A stretch of DNA of 64,000 nt from Nannochloris sp. 'desiccata' (lineage: Eukaryota > Chlorophyta > Trebouxiophyceae > Chlorellales > Chlorellaceae): contig JAGTXX020000011.1 in the NCBI GenBank assembly GCA_019044685.2, positions 620,001 through 684,000 of the forward strand, read 5' to 3'. Positions 30,677 to 41,117 of this stretch are shown here, piece by piece. Position 1 is the first letter of the stretch. Each line of letters starts with the position of its first letter. Below the pieces are notes generated by a model. The model worked only from the letters and a program-made list of their open reading frames with translations. It did no database searches and was not told the origin of the DNA. The translations under genes and the position numbers were made by a program.

Positions 30677-31200
30677 TCAGTACTTCTGAAATTAAAACTT
30701 CACAGTAAACATCTACAAGTTTACAGCTAGCGTGCCGTTTGCTTTAAAATGACTCGTCAGTACCACGATATCTATCTATGGCAAATACACGGGGCCAGTT
30801 CTGATTTTGGGAATACCAATCATTGAATATTGGTCTTCCGGGTGGCATTATCCACTGAGGTACCAAGAAGGGGTCATTTCGGGCATACTAATCCTATTAA
30901 TTCTTCTGTAGCAGTATTCTATCGTTCAGCAATGGCAGAATGAAGATAGATCCAAGGTTTAGTTCCTGCAACTTGGGGCAAGAGTAGAAAATCTGTAAAT
31001 ATGCACATCTGTACAAAGTAAAATCTGTACAATTCTCCGTCAGGATGCGATAAACAATTTGATCCTCGTCATTATGACTCTTGTCGTCATTAATATTCAT
31101 CGCTATTACATAAACCAGAAGGAGAATTTTAAACATACAAGTGAAAGAATACACGGCAGTAAATAAATCGATATTAGAACTTCTTGTTGCCGGGAAACAT
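30677..31200. other. Gene-poor stretch with a short unassigned coding-like segment
   Basis: 524 bases between the chimeric fragment locus and the stop of FtsH. On the minus strand about 30745-30888 is open for 47 residues with coding-like composition (NDPFLVPQWIMPPGRPIFND, then WPRVFAIDRYRG, then stop). No start codon or good splice site is attached to it. The rest is AT-rich without features. Confidence 0.35.
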
Positions 31201-33966
31201 TCAAGACGCTACAATAGGTCCTTTAGTTCCGTCATCACCGCCTTTTGTAGCACCCTTTGCAGCCAAAGCTGGCTGTCCTTCATTCGCAGGGTCATCAGTA
31301 GGTGGGGGCGGGGCAGGAGCTTCAGTAGTAGACTCTCCACTACCATCTAACTTTCCGCCAAAGCCTTGTGAAAATTTATCGATATTCCGCATCTCTACCG
31401 CATTATAAGGCCTTTTCCCCAACAAACTTTCAAGCTCCTCAAGATTAAGCACTTCTTTTTCCAACAAAGCTTGCGCCATGTCTTCTACAAGGTGTTTCTT
31501 ATCCTTTAATAAACCTAAAGTACGTGTGTAGGCAATATCGACCAGCGCCCTTACTTCTGTGTCGATTAGCTTTGCTGTATCCTCGCTATAGGGTTTATCC
31601 AATCTACCTTCTTCAGGTGGGAAAGATAATAATCCCACAGCAGCGTTCATTCCGTAAATAGCAACTTGGCTATACGCTGAACGGGTAACTCTCTCCAAAT
31701 CGTTCTGAGCGCCTGTTGAGATTTTTCCGAGCATGACTTGTTCAGCAGCACGACCACCCAACGCCATGGCCATCATATCATTCATCTGTTCAGTCGTCAT
31801 CAACACATTCTCATTGGGGAGATACTGTGCGAAACCCAGGGCAGCAGAGCCACGGGGTACGATGGAAACTTTTAACAAAGGCTCAGCGTGTTCCAAAAAC
31901 CACCCTACGACAGCATGTCCAGCTTCATGGTACGCTACGGTCTTTCTTTCTTCAGCGCTAATGACTTTATTCTTCTTTTCTAATCCACCAATCACACGGT
32001 CGACTGCATTTTCAAAGTCTATCATGGCAACAGCATCTTTATTTCCTCGAGCAGCAATTAAAGCAGCTTCATTGCACACGTTTGCAATATCAGCACCAGC
32101 AAAACCAGGGGTTAATGCAGCTAGACGCTCACTGTAATGCTCCACAGCTTTATCAAGCTTAATTTTAGCCAAATGCACCCTGAAAATATGCTCTCTGCCG
32201 TTGATATCAGGTCGATCGATTGAAATTTGTCGATCAAACCGACCTGGACGGAGTAGAGCTTTATCAAGGATATCGGGTCTATTGGTACCAGCTAAAACAA
32301 CCACGTTGGCAGTTGTAGGGAAGCCATCCATCTCCACAAGAAGCTGATTGAGAGTATTTTCACGTTCATCGTTACCTCCAGCAAAACCCGCCCGCCCACG
32401 AGCACGGCCGATGGCATCAATCTCATCAATAAAGATAATCGAAGGCGCCTGAGCACGTGCTTGGGCGAATAAGTCTCTAACACGTGCAGGGCCCACGCCA
32501 ACAAACATTTCCATGAAATCTGAGCCGGAAATAGTTAAAAATGGAACTCCAGCTTCTCCGGCAGTTGCCTTGGCCAGCAAAGTTTTTCCGGTACCAGGGG
32601 GTCCAACCAACAAAGCCCCACGTGGGATCTTTGCGCCCAATTCACGGTATTTCCCAGGCTTCTTCAAGAAGTTCACAAATTCCACAATCTCTTGCTTGGC
32701 TTCATCACATCCAGCGACATCTTTGAAGCCAACTTTATTTTTTGAATTTTTATCAAGAACCGTCACGTGTGCTTTGCCAACATTGAAAATACCGCGGCCA
32801 CCAGGGCCACCCCCGCCACCTAGACCACCTAATTGCCTTCGAGTAAACCACACGTACCCAGCAATTAACAGCAACGTAGGTGCTAAACGCCATATTTCTT
32901 GTTGCCAGCTTACCTCTGATGTATATGTCACAGGAATCCTGCGAGAGGCATCCACACCCATAGACTCTTGAGCCTCCTCTAAAGCCCGTTCAAAAGCATC
33001 GACAGAGCCGATATTGAAGAAGAATCGGTAGGAACTGCCACCACTGCTACTTGTACTAGGGGAAACCTTCCCACCACCACCGGATGTTGAAGAAGAGGAA
33101 GAGGGTCTGGAATTGCCATGAACATCACTAAGACCTCCAAGGTCGCCTGGAGATCCAATTTGGACGAACTCTTCATCCAAAGAATGCCCAGTAGAAGAAC
33201 CGCCAGCAGCATTCATGCTGCTAGATTGAGAACCCCCAGCAGAGCGGAGAAGCTGTTGCAATGCTGCGTTTTTCACATAGACTTTGACGGTCTGTTTATT
33301 CGCTACTTCCACCCTATCTACGACTCCATTGGCTAGCAGCTGTGTTCGAAACCATTGGAATGACACTTCTTGTGCATTCTCCCGGCCAGAGCTCATAAAA
33401 GAAGCTGCTAGAAGCATAACACCGACGATGGGCAAGATTTGTTGAAATCCACGACGGACAAGACCTTCAAGAGATTCTTCACCTCCTTCACCACCAGGCT
33501 TCTGATTGGGTTCTTCTTTACCGTGCTTAGCCTGGGCAGCAGGACGGCGGGGCTTATTCTTAGGGTAGAATTTATCCCAGCCTTTACGAGGAGTCTCACT
33601 GCTGAATAAACGCCGCCAGAGAGCGATCTCAACGGTGCGAGATTCGCGACCAAGCACGCGGGATACTAAATTGTGTAGCTGGAAAGGGTTTTTAGCATTT
33701 TTAGCAGCTTGCAAAGCGAGGGATAGGCTGCCAGAGCGGGTGGCACTGGCAATTGCAGCAGAAGTGAATGCTCGTTGCGATACACCATTCTGAGCTGATT
33801 TAGCAAGCAATTTCCCTATTGAAGTTGTGGATAAAAGTTTTGAATTACACGTTTCCAACTCCGCAACGATAGTGCGAAGCTGGCCTAAAAATACATTACT
33901 CCTTCTCATTTCAAATTTGTGATCAAGTCCAAGGCACAAGGCCCAAAATGGGGAGCAGAGGCGCAA
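31201..33966 (-). CDS. Mitochondrial m-AAA protease, FtsH/AFG3-like
   Basis: Membrane-anchored ATP-dependent zinc protease of the mitochondrial inner membrane, for quality control and processing. 921 residues from the first ATG; the second in-frame ATG at 33909 ([11 protein letters not shown]) begins a more typical presequence and may be the real start. Two membrane segments lie near 180-195 ([14 protein letters not shown]) and 365-380 ([14 protein letters not shown]), with a Ser/Gly-rich insertion in the intermembrane domain between them. Walker A GPPGTGKT near 452, Walker B IIFIDEID, second region of homology [11 protein letters not shown], and zinc site HEAGH near 680. The spacing and [20 protein letters not shown] before the AAA domain match AFG3/FtsH3-FtsH10 rather than thylakoid FtsH. 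Ends in a Pro/Ala/Gly tail. Confidence 0.93.
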   Translation of the reverse strand: MRLCSPFWALCLGLDHKFEMRRSNVFLGQLRTIVAELETCNSKLLSTTSIGKLLAKSAQNGVSQRAFTSAAIASATRSGSLSLALQAAKNAKNPFQLHNLVSRVLGRESRTVEIALWRRLFSSETPRKGWDKFYPKNKPRRPAAQAKHGKEEPNQKPGGEGGEESLEGLVRRGFQQILPIVGVMLLAASFMSSGRENAQEVSFQWFRTQLLANGVVDRVEVANKQTVKVYVKNAALQQLLRSAGGSQSSSMNAAGGSSTGHSLDEEFVQIGSPGDLGGLSDVHGNSRPSSSSSTSGGGGKVSPSTSSSGGSSYRFFFNIGSVDAFERALEEAQESMGVDASRRIPVTYTSEVSWQQEIWRLAPTLLLIAGYVWFTRRQLGGLGGGGGPGGRGIFNVGKAHVTVLDKNSKNKVGFKDVAGCDEAKQEIVEFVNFLKKPGKYRELGAKIPRGALLVGPPGTGKTLLAKATAGEAGVPFLTISGSDFMEMFVGVGPARVRDLFAQARAQAPSIIFIDEIDAIGRARGRAGFAGGNDERENTLNQLLVEMDGFPTTANVVVLAGTNRPDILDKALLRPGRFDRQISIDRPDINGREHIFRVHLAKIKLDKAVEHYSERLAALTPGFAGADIANVCNEAALIAARGNKDAVAMIDFENAVDRVIGGLEKKNKVISAEERKTVAYHEAGHAVVGWFLEHAEPLLKVSIVPRGSAALGFAQYLPNENVLMTTEQMNDMMAMALGGRAAEQVMLGKISTGAQNDLERVTRSAYSQVAIYGMNAAVGLLSFPPEEGRLDKPYSEDTAKLIDTEVRALVDIAYTRTLGLLKDKKHLVEDMAQALLEKEVLNLEELESLLGKRPYNAVEMRNIDKFSQGFGGKLDGSGESTTEAPAPPPPTDDPANEGQPALAAKGATKGGDDGTKGPIVAS

Positions 33967-34108
33967 AACTCCTCAGTATAATATGCCCGGGATGTAATAA
34001 GTGGAATGGTTATGTTGCTTGGCATCCGGCGTAATTACCTAAACGAATGATGTGGCTCTGGAATGATCAGGTTTGAAGAAACTTGCAGTGTCCATTTGAA
34101 TGTTGCTC

Positions 34109-35465
34109 TTACAACTCTACATGTACATCCGATGCTAAACTATCATTAACTGTGGCACTTTCAACCTCTGAAGCATGTTCAACTGCATCACTCGTCTCTG
34201 TACCCTCTTTATCTCTTTTCTCTTCAACCACTGGGGGCGGTATTTCTGGCACCTCCACTGCCTCTTTTTCTGCAATTTCCACCACTTTTGCAAGCTTTTT
34301 TATAGCCTCTGGTGATTTTTGAGAAGTGGAATCTACTCTAGATGCCGGCGAAGGCGGTGGTCGTTGACTAGACTTCGTCCGTCGCCGAGCAGCAGGACCC
34401 TGCTGCCCTCCTCCACCATCTTTCTTACTCCTATCTATATCACTTCTGTTGGCCAGTATTTTAGACCCAGGCCCACCTCTTATTATCCTGTACGTAGTAG
34501 TTATTACTGCCATGGGTCTCAAAGCTTCAGGCACAAAATATAAAGCTCTTTTTTGAGCTACATATCCTGCCGTCAAAACGAACAACGCCAAACCGCACCA
34601 CAATAAAATAGTTTCAGATTTCTGTTGCCAAGTAATGGTACGTAACAGTCCCTTTGAACGTTTTAAGATGCCGTGTTGGCCTAGATATTCGTCACGAGTG
34701 CGAGAAAGCTGGGTGTGGGAGACGTCCATCGCTGCTAGCGTTGCACTGGTGTGCTGAAGCTCCTGCGGAAATATAAATTTCAAAAAATAAAATGGAAGTA
34801 ATTTAGGGGCTGCTGAATATTAAATAATAACCAGAACTAGTGCATCAACAGTCTCATATTTTCTCTAAGTTTAAAGTGCTTGTATTCTACTTGCCTCTGA
34901 CATTATTTGCCTGGTTCTTCTTAGGCTTTCAGTGATGCCTTCCGAGGTCCCAACAACGTCCGCATCAGTTGCCATTTGTTTTCTTTTTGCTGCAGCTTCA
35001 GGGGTTCCAAGAAGCTGTTGACGTTCTAATGCAGCGATTTTATGTGCGTTTTGATGTCTGTGCAGGGCTGCAGATTTTAGAGATTGCTGGATGTGGTTGT
35101 ATCGTGATGCGTGGGCAGTGAGAAGTCGGGCGACAGTCTCACGTTCTTCATCACTGCATAATTTTTATTAAAAAAAAGAGGATTAAACATAACTTGTGCC
35201 AAATGCCATATACATATGATTGCTTAGTATGTTTCTGAAGTTGGTGTTGATTGATTACTACACCATACCTATCGAGTTCTTCAACTAGCAATTCTAGATC
35301 ACGCGTCAAAGCTCTGATCTGAGATAGCTTGGTCTGAATGGAAGCTTCAAGACGCTGGGGCTGTCGTGCAAGCTCTCCAGTACATTCTCCATAACTTCTG
35401 ATATCGGCTAAGACGCTGCTTTCGAGCTGAAGGAGGCTGGCATGCTCTGGAAAATCTGTTGACAT
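34109..35465 (-). CDS. SEC20: SEC20/BNIP1-type Qb-SNARE
   Basis: SNARE for Golgi-to-ER retrograde fusion. Exons 35465-35269, 35153-34895 and 34762-34109 give 369 residues. Intron 1 is GTATGG/TGCAG; intron 2 uses a GC donor (GAG/GCAAGT) with acceptor CGCAG, the only phase-consistent solution. The SNARE helix has the SEC20 signature GITESLRRTRQIMSE, then ELQHTSATLAAMDVS and RDEYLGQHGILKRSKGLL. A membrane segment (ILLWCGLALFVLTAGYV) lies near 204-221. After it a lumenal tail of about 148 residues, Lys/Arg then Glu-rich, ends in HVEL, which resembles the HDEL end of yeast Sec20 (recalled). Its tethering partner Sec39/NBAS is at 1-1922. Confidence 0.9.
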
Positions 35466-35794
35466 GTTTTATATAATAGCAGATGAGCTCTAATGCTCTG
35501 CTATCCTATCCTATAAATACAATCAGAAGTTATTCCAAGAAAATGGTAAAAGTTAAAAGAATTAACATGCAACCAACATGGCAGGAGACGAAATAAATAA
35601 AATGGCAAAATTATATAGAGGTTAAACGATCATCAACTGACTTAAGTTCAAAGTGTTATGATATGTTTCGCTTCAATAAATTCTTAAAAACACCCTACGC
35701 ATATGGAACTACCCATCAACAAGCTGGTGATTTGCCCCGATGCCAAACTGATCAATAGATTTTCAAAAATTAATTACGAGACAAACTCCTCACA
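35466..35794. other. Divergent promoter region
   Basis: 329 bases between the starts of SEC20 and SepSecS. AT-rich, without ORFs or recognised motifs. Confidence 0.4.
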
Positions 35795-37261
35795 ATGGAC
35801 GAGGCAAATTGTAAAATTGCATGCCAACTGATCTCTAAAACATACATTAACCAAGGATCTCAGGCTTTGACCCGTCGTCACAAACTTATTAAAACTCTTC
35901 TTTCTCAACGCCGATTACCGACAGATGGCTGGGACGACGCTACAATAGAACTATTCATTCAGGATGCATCTCTGATGGATAGCAACAACTTTATAGACAA
36001 TATAGGATTGGGGGAAAGAGAAGCGCGTGTTGCGAGTGAATTAGTCGCTCGTCGGCATTACCGCCTGGCCCATGGCATTGGCCGATCTGGTGAAGTAGCC
36101 GCAGAGCAACCCAAAGCAGCTGGTTCTTCTCTATTAGCGAGATTAACCAACCATCTTGCAGCAGATGCATTAGAAATTGCAGGAATGAAGGATTTAGGAC
36201 CTGTTTTAACTCTTCCTTTAGCTACCGGAATGGCTTTGACAGTCACTTTGCTAGCACTGCGACAAGACCGACCCGAAGCAAAATACGTTCTCTGGCCACG
36301 AATAGACCAAAAAACATGCATAAAATGCATCACAGCAGCAGGTTTTACTCCTGTCGTAATTTCTATGAAACTAGAAGGCGATCAAGTTGTTACGGACATC
36401 GATGCTGTCAACGCTGCGCTTGCCAAAATAGAAAATAAAAACACATTAGCATGTATTTTAACCACTACCAGCTGTTTTGCGCCCCGAGCGCCAGATAATA
36501 TCATAGAAATAGCACGTATCTGTGCTTTACTAGACATCCCTCACGTAATTAATAACGCTTATGGGGTACAATCTGCTAAACTATGTGCTCTAGTCACCTC
36601 GGCAGCAAGAAAGCATCGAGTGGATGCCATTATTCAGAGCACAGATAAAAATTTCATGGTGCCAGTAGGTGGCGCTATCATTGCTGCGCCTAAGAATAGA
36701 CCACTGCTAGTAGAAAAAGTGAATAAATTGTACCCAGGGAGAGCGTCTATGGCTCCTCTGCTTGATTTGTTGATTACCTTGCTTCATTTGGGCGCTGCCG
36801 GGTGGTCTCGGGAACTGCAACAAAGAGAAGAGTTGCAGCCTTTGGTGCTTGAAGCTTTGAAAGAGTGTGCTGCTGCTATTGGAGAGCGGGTTCTAGTGAC
36901 TTCAAATAATCCAATTTCAATGGGGATGACGCTGGATTCGCTAGAAAGTAAGAACAAAATAGACTGTCCTGATACTAGATATTCCGCCAGAGCGGGTCCA
37001 ACTTTTTTGGGTTCAATGCTGTTTGCCCGAGGTGCCTCTGGAGCGAGAGTTATCACCCCTGAAAAGCAACAAACTGTCGCTGGAATCCAGTTTCAAGGCT
37101 ATGGTGCTAGTTACGACAACTATCCTCATTCGTATGTGACGGTGGCAGCGGCAATTGGAAGTACAAAGACGGATATCGAAGAGTTTTTAAAGAGACTGCA
37201 CGCTTGTGTGGATGAGTTTAAACGCAAACAGACGAAGAAAACTAGTCATGGGGATTCTTAA
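35795..37261 (+). CDS. SEPSECS: O-phosphoseryl-tRNA(Sec) selenium transferase (SepSecS)
   Basis: PLP enzyme converting phosphoseryl-tRNA(Sec) to selenocysteinyl-tRNA(Sec). 488 residues, single exon, the usual length. The PLP lysine is in QSTDKNFMVPVGGAII, Lys near 285 (Lys284 in human, recalled). Other family segments: RRLPTDGWDDATIELFI, DNIGLGEREARVAS, HGIGRSGEVAAEQPKAAGSS and LDIPHVINNAYGVQ. Its presence means the organism makes selenoproteins by the eukaryotic/archaeal route. No selenoprotein gene or SECIS element was identified in this window. It converges with the gene at 37445. Confidence 0.95.
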   Translation: MDEANCKIACQLISKTYINQGSQALTRRHKLIKTLLSQRRLPTDGWDDATIELFIQDASLMDSNNFIDNIGLGEREARVASELVARRHYRLAHGIGRSGEVAAEQPKAAGSSLLARLTNHLAADALEIAGMKDLGPVLTLPLATGMALTVTLLALRQDRPEAKYVLWPRIDQKTCIKCITAAGFTPVVISMKLEGDQVVTDIDAVNAALAKIENKNTLACILTTTSCFAPRAPDNIIEIARICALLDIPHVINNAYGVQSAKLCALVTSAARKHRVDAIIQSTDKNFMVPVGGAIIAAPKNRPLLVEKVNKLYPGRASMAPLLDLLITLLHLGAAGWSRELQQREELQPLVLEALKECAAAIGERVLVTSNNPISMGMTLDSLESKNKIDCPDTRYSARAGPTFLGSMLFARGASGARVITPEKQQTVAGIQFQGYGASYDNYPHSYVTVAAAIGSTKTDIEEFLKRLHACVDEFKRKQTKKTSHGDS

Positions 37262-37444
37262 CATGTGGCTGGTAATGCTTGAATTCATATTATTTAATAT
37301 TTATTTAGTGTTCTTTGTCTAGAAGACTATCACTCTCGGGCACTAATAATTCTTTCGGAAAAAACAATGGAATAAAATCTATAAAGATCTGCCAATTAAA
37401 TGCACTGTCAAATAGAAGTATTTCCTCTAAAACGATCCCTAATC

Positions 37445-38368
37445 CTACTTATAATACGCTGCATATTCATCATCCTCAGTCTCGCTCTCATATTCAGGCG
37501 TTGGAGGATCATATGGAATCAGTTGACTGCCTCGTTGAAAACTTAAAATTAATTGTGGGTCACTTCCCATTGCTCTCTTGATGTCTAAATCAGGCATAAT
37601 ACGCTTCGCTTCTGCCATAGCTGAACGCAGTTCTTCTACATCAAGCATTGATGGGTTCTCTTCTACCAATAAATCTATGTTTAAGCTGGGGAGGAGCTCG
37701 TGGAGTTGGTCGGCGATGATTTGCATCAGCTCCGAATCCATCGTGAGCACCATTTCAGGAGCTCTGACTGCTAATTTGGAGACATTTGCACCAGGAAAGG
37801 CTGTTTTTAGTGACATGAGTTGCTGTGGAAGGGTATCCACGGTGTCTAATAGCCGTGTCAGGGTCACAGGGTGCATCACTGGCAGTTTTGAAGTGATGTC
37901 GGGAAGAAGGGCTTGTAAAGTATCAAGTCGACATTCTACTTCTTCATCGGAAATTTTTAATTTTTCAGCAGCACTTCGAGCAGCTAACCGTGTTTTCAGG
38001 CTGTCATTCCACAGAATGTTCTTTTCAGACATTTGATAGCCTAGTTCCCAGGGGGCTGAAGTCAGAGTGCCATCGAGGGTGGGGATGCCATTTTTGAAAG
38101 CTTGCTCAAAAGTAGCCTTTAAACGGCCATCATTGCCTCTATACGTGAATTGGTAGCCGTCATCATCGTTAGCTGTATTGTGGGTCGGGCCATCCTGCGA
38201 TTGGATACGGCGTAGGCGCTCTGTGCGTTGACAATGGATGAAATGTGGGTGCAAGGATGAGGGTAAAGATTGGGGAGCAGGCGACGGCTGGTAGCCAATA
38301 CGCGCACCCATTGTGTTCATTCGCTTGTTGAGAATTCTAATGGTGCTAGTTAAACCGTTTAAAATCAA
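37445..38368 (-). CDS. Organelle-targeted helical-repeat protein, mTERF-like (tentative)
   Basis: 307 residues from ATG 38368; a later in-frame ATG at residue 17 (MNTMGARIG) is an alternative. The N-terminal about 70 residues are basic with few acids, consistent with an organelle leader. From about 145 on, helical repeats alternate Leu-rich helices with a short proline turn: LQALLPDITSKLP, LMSLKTAFPGANVSKLAVRAPEMVL, LHELLPSLNIDLLVEENPSML, AKRIMPDLDIKRAMGSDPQLIL. The spacing (about 30 residues, with P then a phi-D/N motif) resembles mTERF-type repeats and a conserved green-lineage family I remember only loosely. The tail is acidic and Tyr-rich. Function unknown; nucleic-acid binding in plastid or mitochondrion is a guess. 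Confidence 0.65.
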   Translation of the reverse strand: MILNGLTSTIRILNKRMNTMGARIGYQPSPAPQSLPSSLHPHFIHCQRTERLRRIQSQDGPTHNTANDDDGYQFTYRGNDGRLKATFEQAFKNGIPTLDGTLTSAPWELGYQMSEKNILWNDSLKTRLAARSAAEKLKISDEEVECRLDTLQALLPDITSKLPVMHPVTLTRLLDTVDTLPQQLMSLKTAFPGANVSKLAVRAPEMVLTMDSELMQIIADQLHELLPSLNIDLLVEENPSMLDVEELRSAMAEAKRIMPDLDIKRAMGSDPQLILSFQRGSQLIPYDPPTPEYESETEDDEYAAYYK

Positions 38369-38651
38369 GGTGGAATATATATTTTTGTTTTATCGTGCCT
38401 GCTCTGTTTGCACACCAAGCAGTTGTTGACAGCATGCTTAGCATAGAGCCTTTGAGAGTAAATTTGAACTTTTACATAGCCATAGAAAGCTACTTTTGCG
38501 TAAGAATAACATTTCTACACACCACTTTTTGTTCCTGCAAGCAGCGCAGTGTAAACTTGACGGTTATTATAAATAGTAATTTCAAAAATTTCCGTTTCAA
38601 CTGGAATCTTTCCGCACGCTAGAAGCTTTGAAAAGCTATTAAAACGCAACA

Positions 38652-39583
38652 ATGTTTGGTGCTGGAGGTGCTAGTCAGTTTAATGGCAATGGCTTCATGC
38701 CCAGCCCTGATGTCCAGGCTGGTGGCAGTGCTCAGAAGAAAAATTACGATCAGGACAAGCAGTCTGTCCGGAAGGTTTCTATTAGGCAGATCTGCTCCGC
38801 TTTAGAACAGAGAACGGGTGATGACATCTTTCTTGACGGCAAAGAGCTTGTCAACGTAAGTTCTAGGCAACATGATCTATTCTCATTCCCAGTTTGGGCT
38901 GTCTTTTTAATTGCCCTCATTTTCTAGACCCTGATGCCCCTTCTTTCTCTTTCAAAATACAGGTTGGCATAGTGGGCAAGATCGTCAGGGTTACCGAAGA
39001 GCAGGTCACCTACAAGCTGTTGGTTGACGATGGCACCGGCCAAATTACCGTCAAGATCTTTGTGAACGGCGAGGACGCTGATATGGAGCGCCAACGCCTT
39101 GCTGAATTGACCGCAGGAAAGTATGTACGCGTATTCGGTAATATAAACGGGTATAATGGTGTGCAAGAGCTCCAAGCTTTCTCTGCCCGCCCTATCACCG
39201 ACTACAATGAAGTCACCTATCACCTCAGCCAGATTATTTTCCAGCACCTCCACCTCAGTAAAGGTGGATCTGACATCTCTGGCGTCCCTGCCATGCCCAA
39301 CATGGACGGTGCTGCTGCGGGAGGCTTCGGTGCTGCCGCCGCTCCTGTTGCCTCCGGCTTTGGGTCATCCGGCCTCAACCCCATTCAGGACGATGTGCTT
39401 AATATCTTCAATGCTCCTGATGCTATGAATATCGAGGCAGGTCTTACTGCTCATGATATCATTGCCCGCTCCAACAACCGTTATAATAAAGCTCAGGTCG
39501 ACGATGCTATTCTGTACTTGGTCAATGAAGGACACCTTTACTCTACTATTGATGACCAGCATTTCAAGTCTTGCAATACCTAA
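38652..39583 (+). CDS. RPA2: Replication protein A 32-kDa subunit (RPA2)
   Basis: Middle subunit of the single-stranded DNA binding complex in replication and repair. Exons 38652-38855 and 38963-39583 (GTAAGT/TACAG, phase 0) give 274 residues. The N-terminus is Gly/Ser/Gln-rich, the usual phospho-region. The OB fold (about 45-165) shows VRKVSIRQICSA, VGIVGKIVRVTEEQVTYKLLVDDGTG and YVRVFGNINGYNG. A Gly/Ala linker leads to a C-terminal winged helix (about 205-272; NPIQDDVLNIF, GLTAHDIIARS, DDAILYLVNEGHLYSTIDD) that binds repair partners. An alternative ATG at 38894 lies in the intron. Confidence 0.94.
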
Positions 39584-39907
39584 AGATACGATTGAGAGCA
39601 TAGGTATTTCAAAATGATTTTGAGAGGAAGAAAAGAATGAATAAAACAAGAAAAAATTTCGTAGCCTTGCACTTTAGAGGTCAGCTAATATCTTTGCAAA
39701 CTGATTGTTACTCGGCCCGGGGTCTTTATTAGCCACCCCCTAAGGCAATCTTTAGAATCACTCTGCTTCTATTTTGACTAAAATCTTACAGTAAGAATGT
39801 AAATACCTGAAGTACTAACTACCTTTCTTCTTACAAAAATTAAGCAAGGGAGTCCTCCCAATTTTTTGACAAGATTAAAATAGAGCTTATATTACTTTTC
39901 CGTCTTC
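39584..39907. other. Convergent 3' spacer
   Basis: 324 bases between the stops of RPA2 and BUD23. AT-rich; TGTAA at 39798 on plus and TTACA at 39831-39835 (TGTAA on minus) are candidate polyadenylation elements for the two genes. No coding potential. Confidence 0.4.
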
Positions 39908-40885
39908 TTAGAATCTATCTTTCCGTTTTCTTCCACTATATTTCGTATCTGGCTTCACATTCGTCGCTCCTCTTCCTCTTTGCTGCTGTTTCTTTCTTGA
40001 AATCCAGTCCCTTCTGGTCTCACTACCGTGTTTCCCTTTCCGTCTTTTTGTCCTTCTTTCGTTCACTTTAACCCCATATTCTTCTTCCTCTTCACCATAC
40101 CCGTACTCTTCTTCACCATTCATACCTTTTGCCTGCGGTAATGACGAGCCACCACCGACCATTAATACCATGAAATATTTCTTTGCTTTAGTAGAGTGGG
40201 GAAAATCAACGACAAGACCACCCCCGAAACCCGCTCTCATAGCTGCATTAGTCATCATAGCAGCCTGTTCAGTGTTTTCTGGGTAGATTTGAAGCACAGC
40301 CCGGGCTCCTTTTGCTAGACACGAGTAGAGGCTCTCAAAAAATTTGCGTAAACGACGACGAGGGTCATTTTTTGTGGTGTCGGCATTGCAGAGCCATTGA
40401 ACTGCGGAGATGGAGATGGCTCCATCAAAGGCACCGGGACGGAGGGGTAAGCCGTGGCCAAGATCGTGAAGGCATACATCGCCTTCGACTTCTCGCTCTA
40501 CGGCAATTTCTAGCATAGAGGGACTAATATCCGTTCCCTGTACATGAAAAACAGATTTTCAAAAGTTTAAAAATTGTCTGGGGATGATATATTGGATTTG
40601 TACACAGCAAAAACTCCCAACAAAATTAAGAAAGACAGCTAAACCTACCATCCATATATGGCCTTGGTCTGTAAGTGCTTCTCCACTGAGACCTGAACCA
40701 CACCCCAAGTCTAATAAAAACTTTGGGGAGCCGTCGCTGGGCAGCGCTAAGAGTTCCAAGGCACGCTCTGTTAATTGACGTTGAATGTTGATGATGCGAC
40801 TATTATCTGTGTATTTACGAGCTTCGTCGTCATTGTAAAATATTTCAGGGGGAGCGCTGTGCTCAGGTCTATCATTTCGCCCCAT
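39908..40885 (-). CDS. BUD23: BUD23/WBSCR22 18S rRNA (guanine-N7) methyltransferase
   Basis: SAM-dependent methyltransferase that modifies a guanine in 18S rRNA and supports 40S maturation. Exons 40885-40649 and 40537-39908 (GTAGGT/TACAG, phase 0) encode 288 residues. The N-terminus [17 protein letters not shown] is diagnostic. SAM motif [14 protein letters not shown] (57-69), then [36 protein letters not shown] and [32 protein letters not shown] is the conserved C-terminal block, followed by an acidic Glu/Tyr patch and a basic tail ([13 protein letters not shown]) fitting nucleolar targeting. Confidence 0.95.
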
Positions 40886-41117
40886 TTTTATTTTAAATCA
40901 AAATTGAATCGCTTTCAAAATTTTATTCATGAGTCTATAAGCGGTACGTAGAGGACGTGTTTTACACTAGGAATTTTGTTATTAAATATTTATCAAAAAG
41001 TAACTTTGAGCATTTTTAAAGGCTTGTAGCAGGCACCAACTTTTAAAACGGCCAGAAACCCAAAGCACTTTCGCTTACTAACCCAAACTAGAGAACCTTT
41101 TCGTCAATAAATTTCAC

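Noticed and set aside
30745..30888. Assignment of the coding-like segment to a Penelope-type reverse transcriptase
   Set aside because: Only a handful of residues (GRPI, D, S, ID-Y) agree and no catalytic motif is present, so no mobile element is annotated.
30880..31154. 85-codon minus-strand ORF near the FtsH 3' end
   Set aside because: AT-rich, no family likeness, start inside spacer; probably chance.
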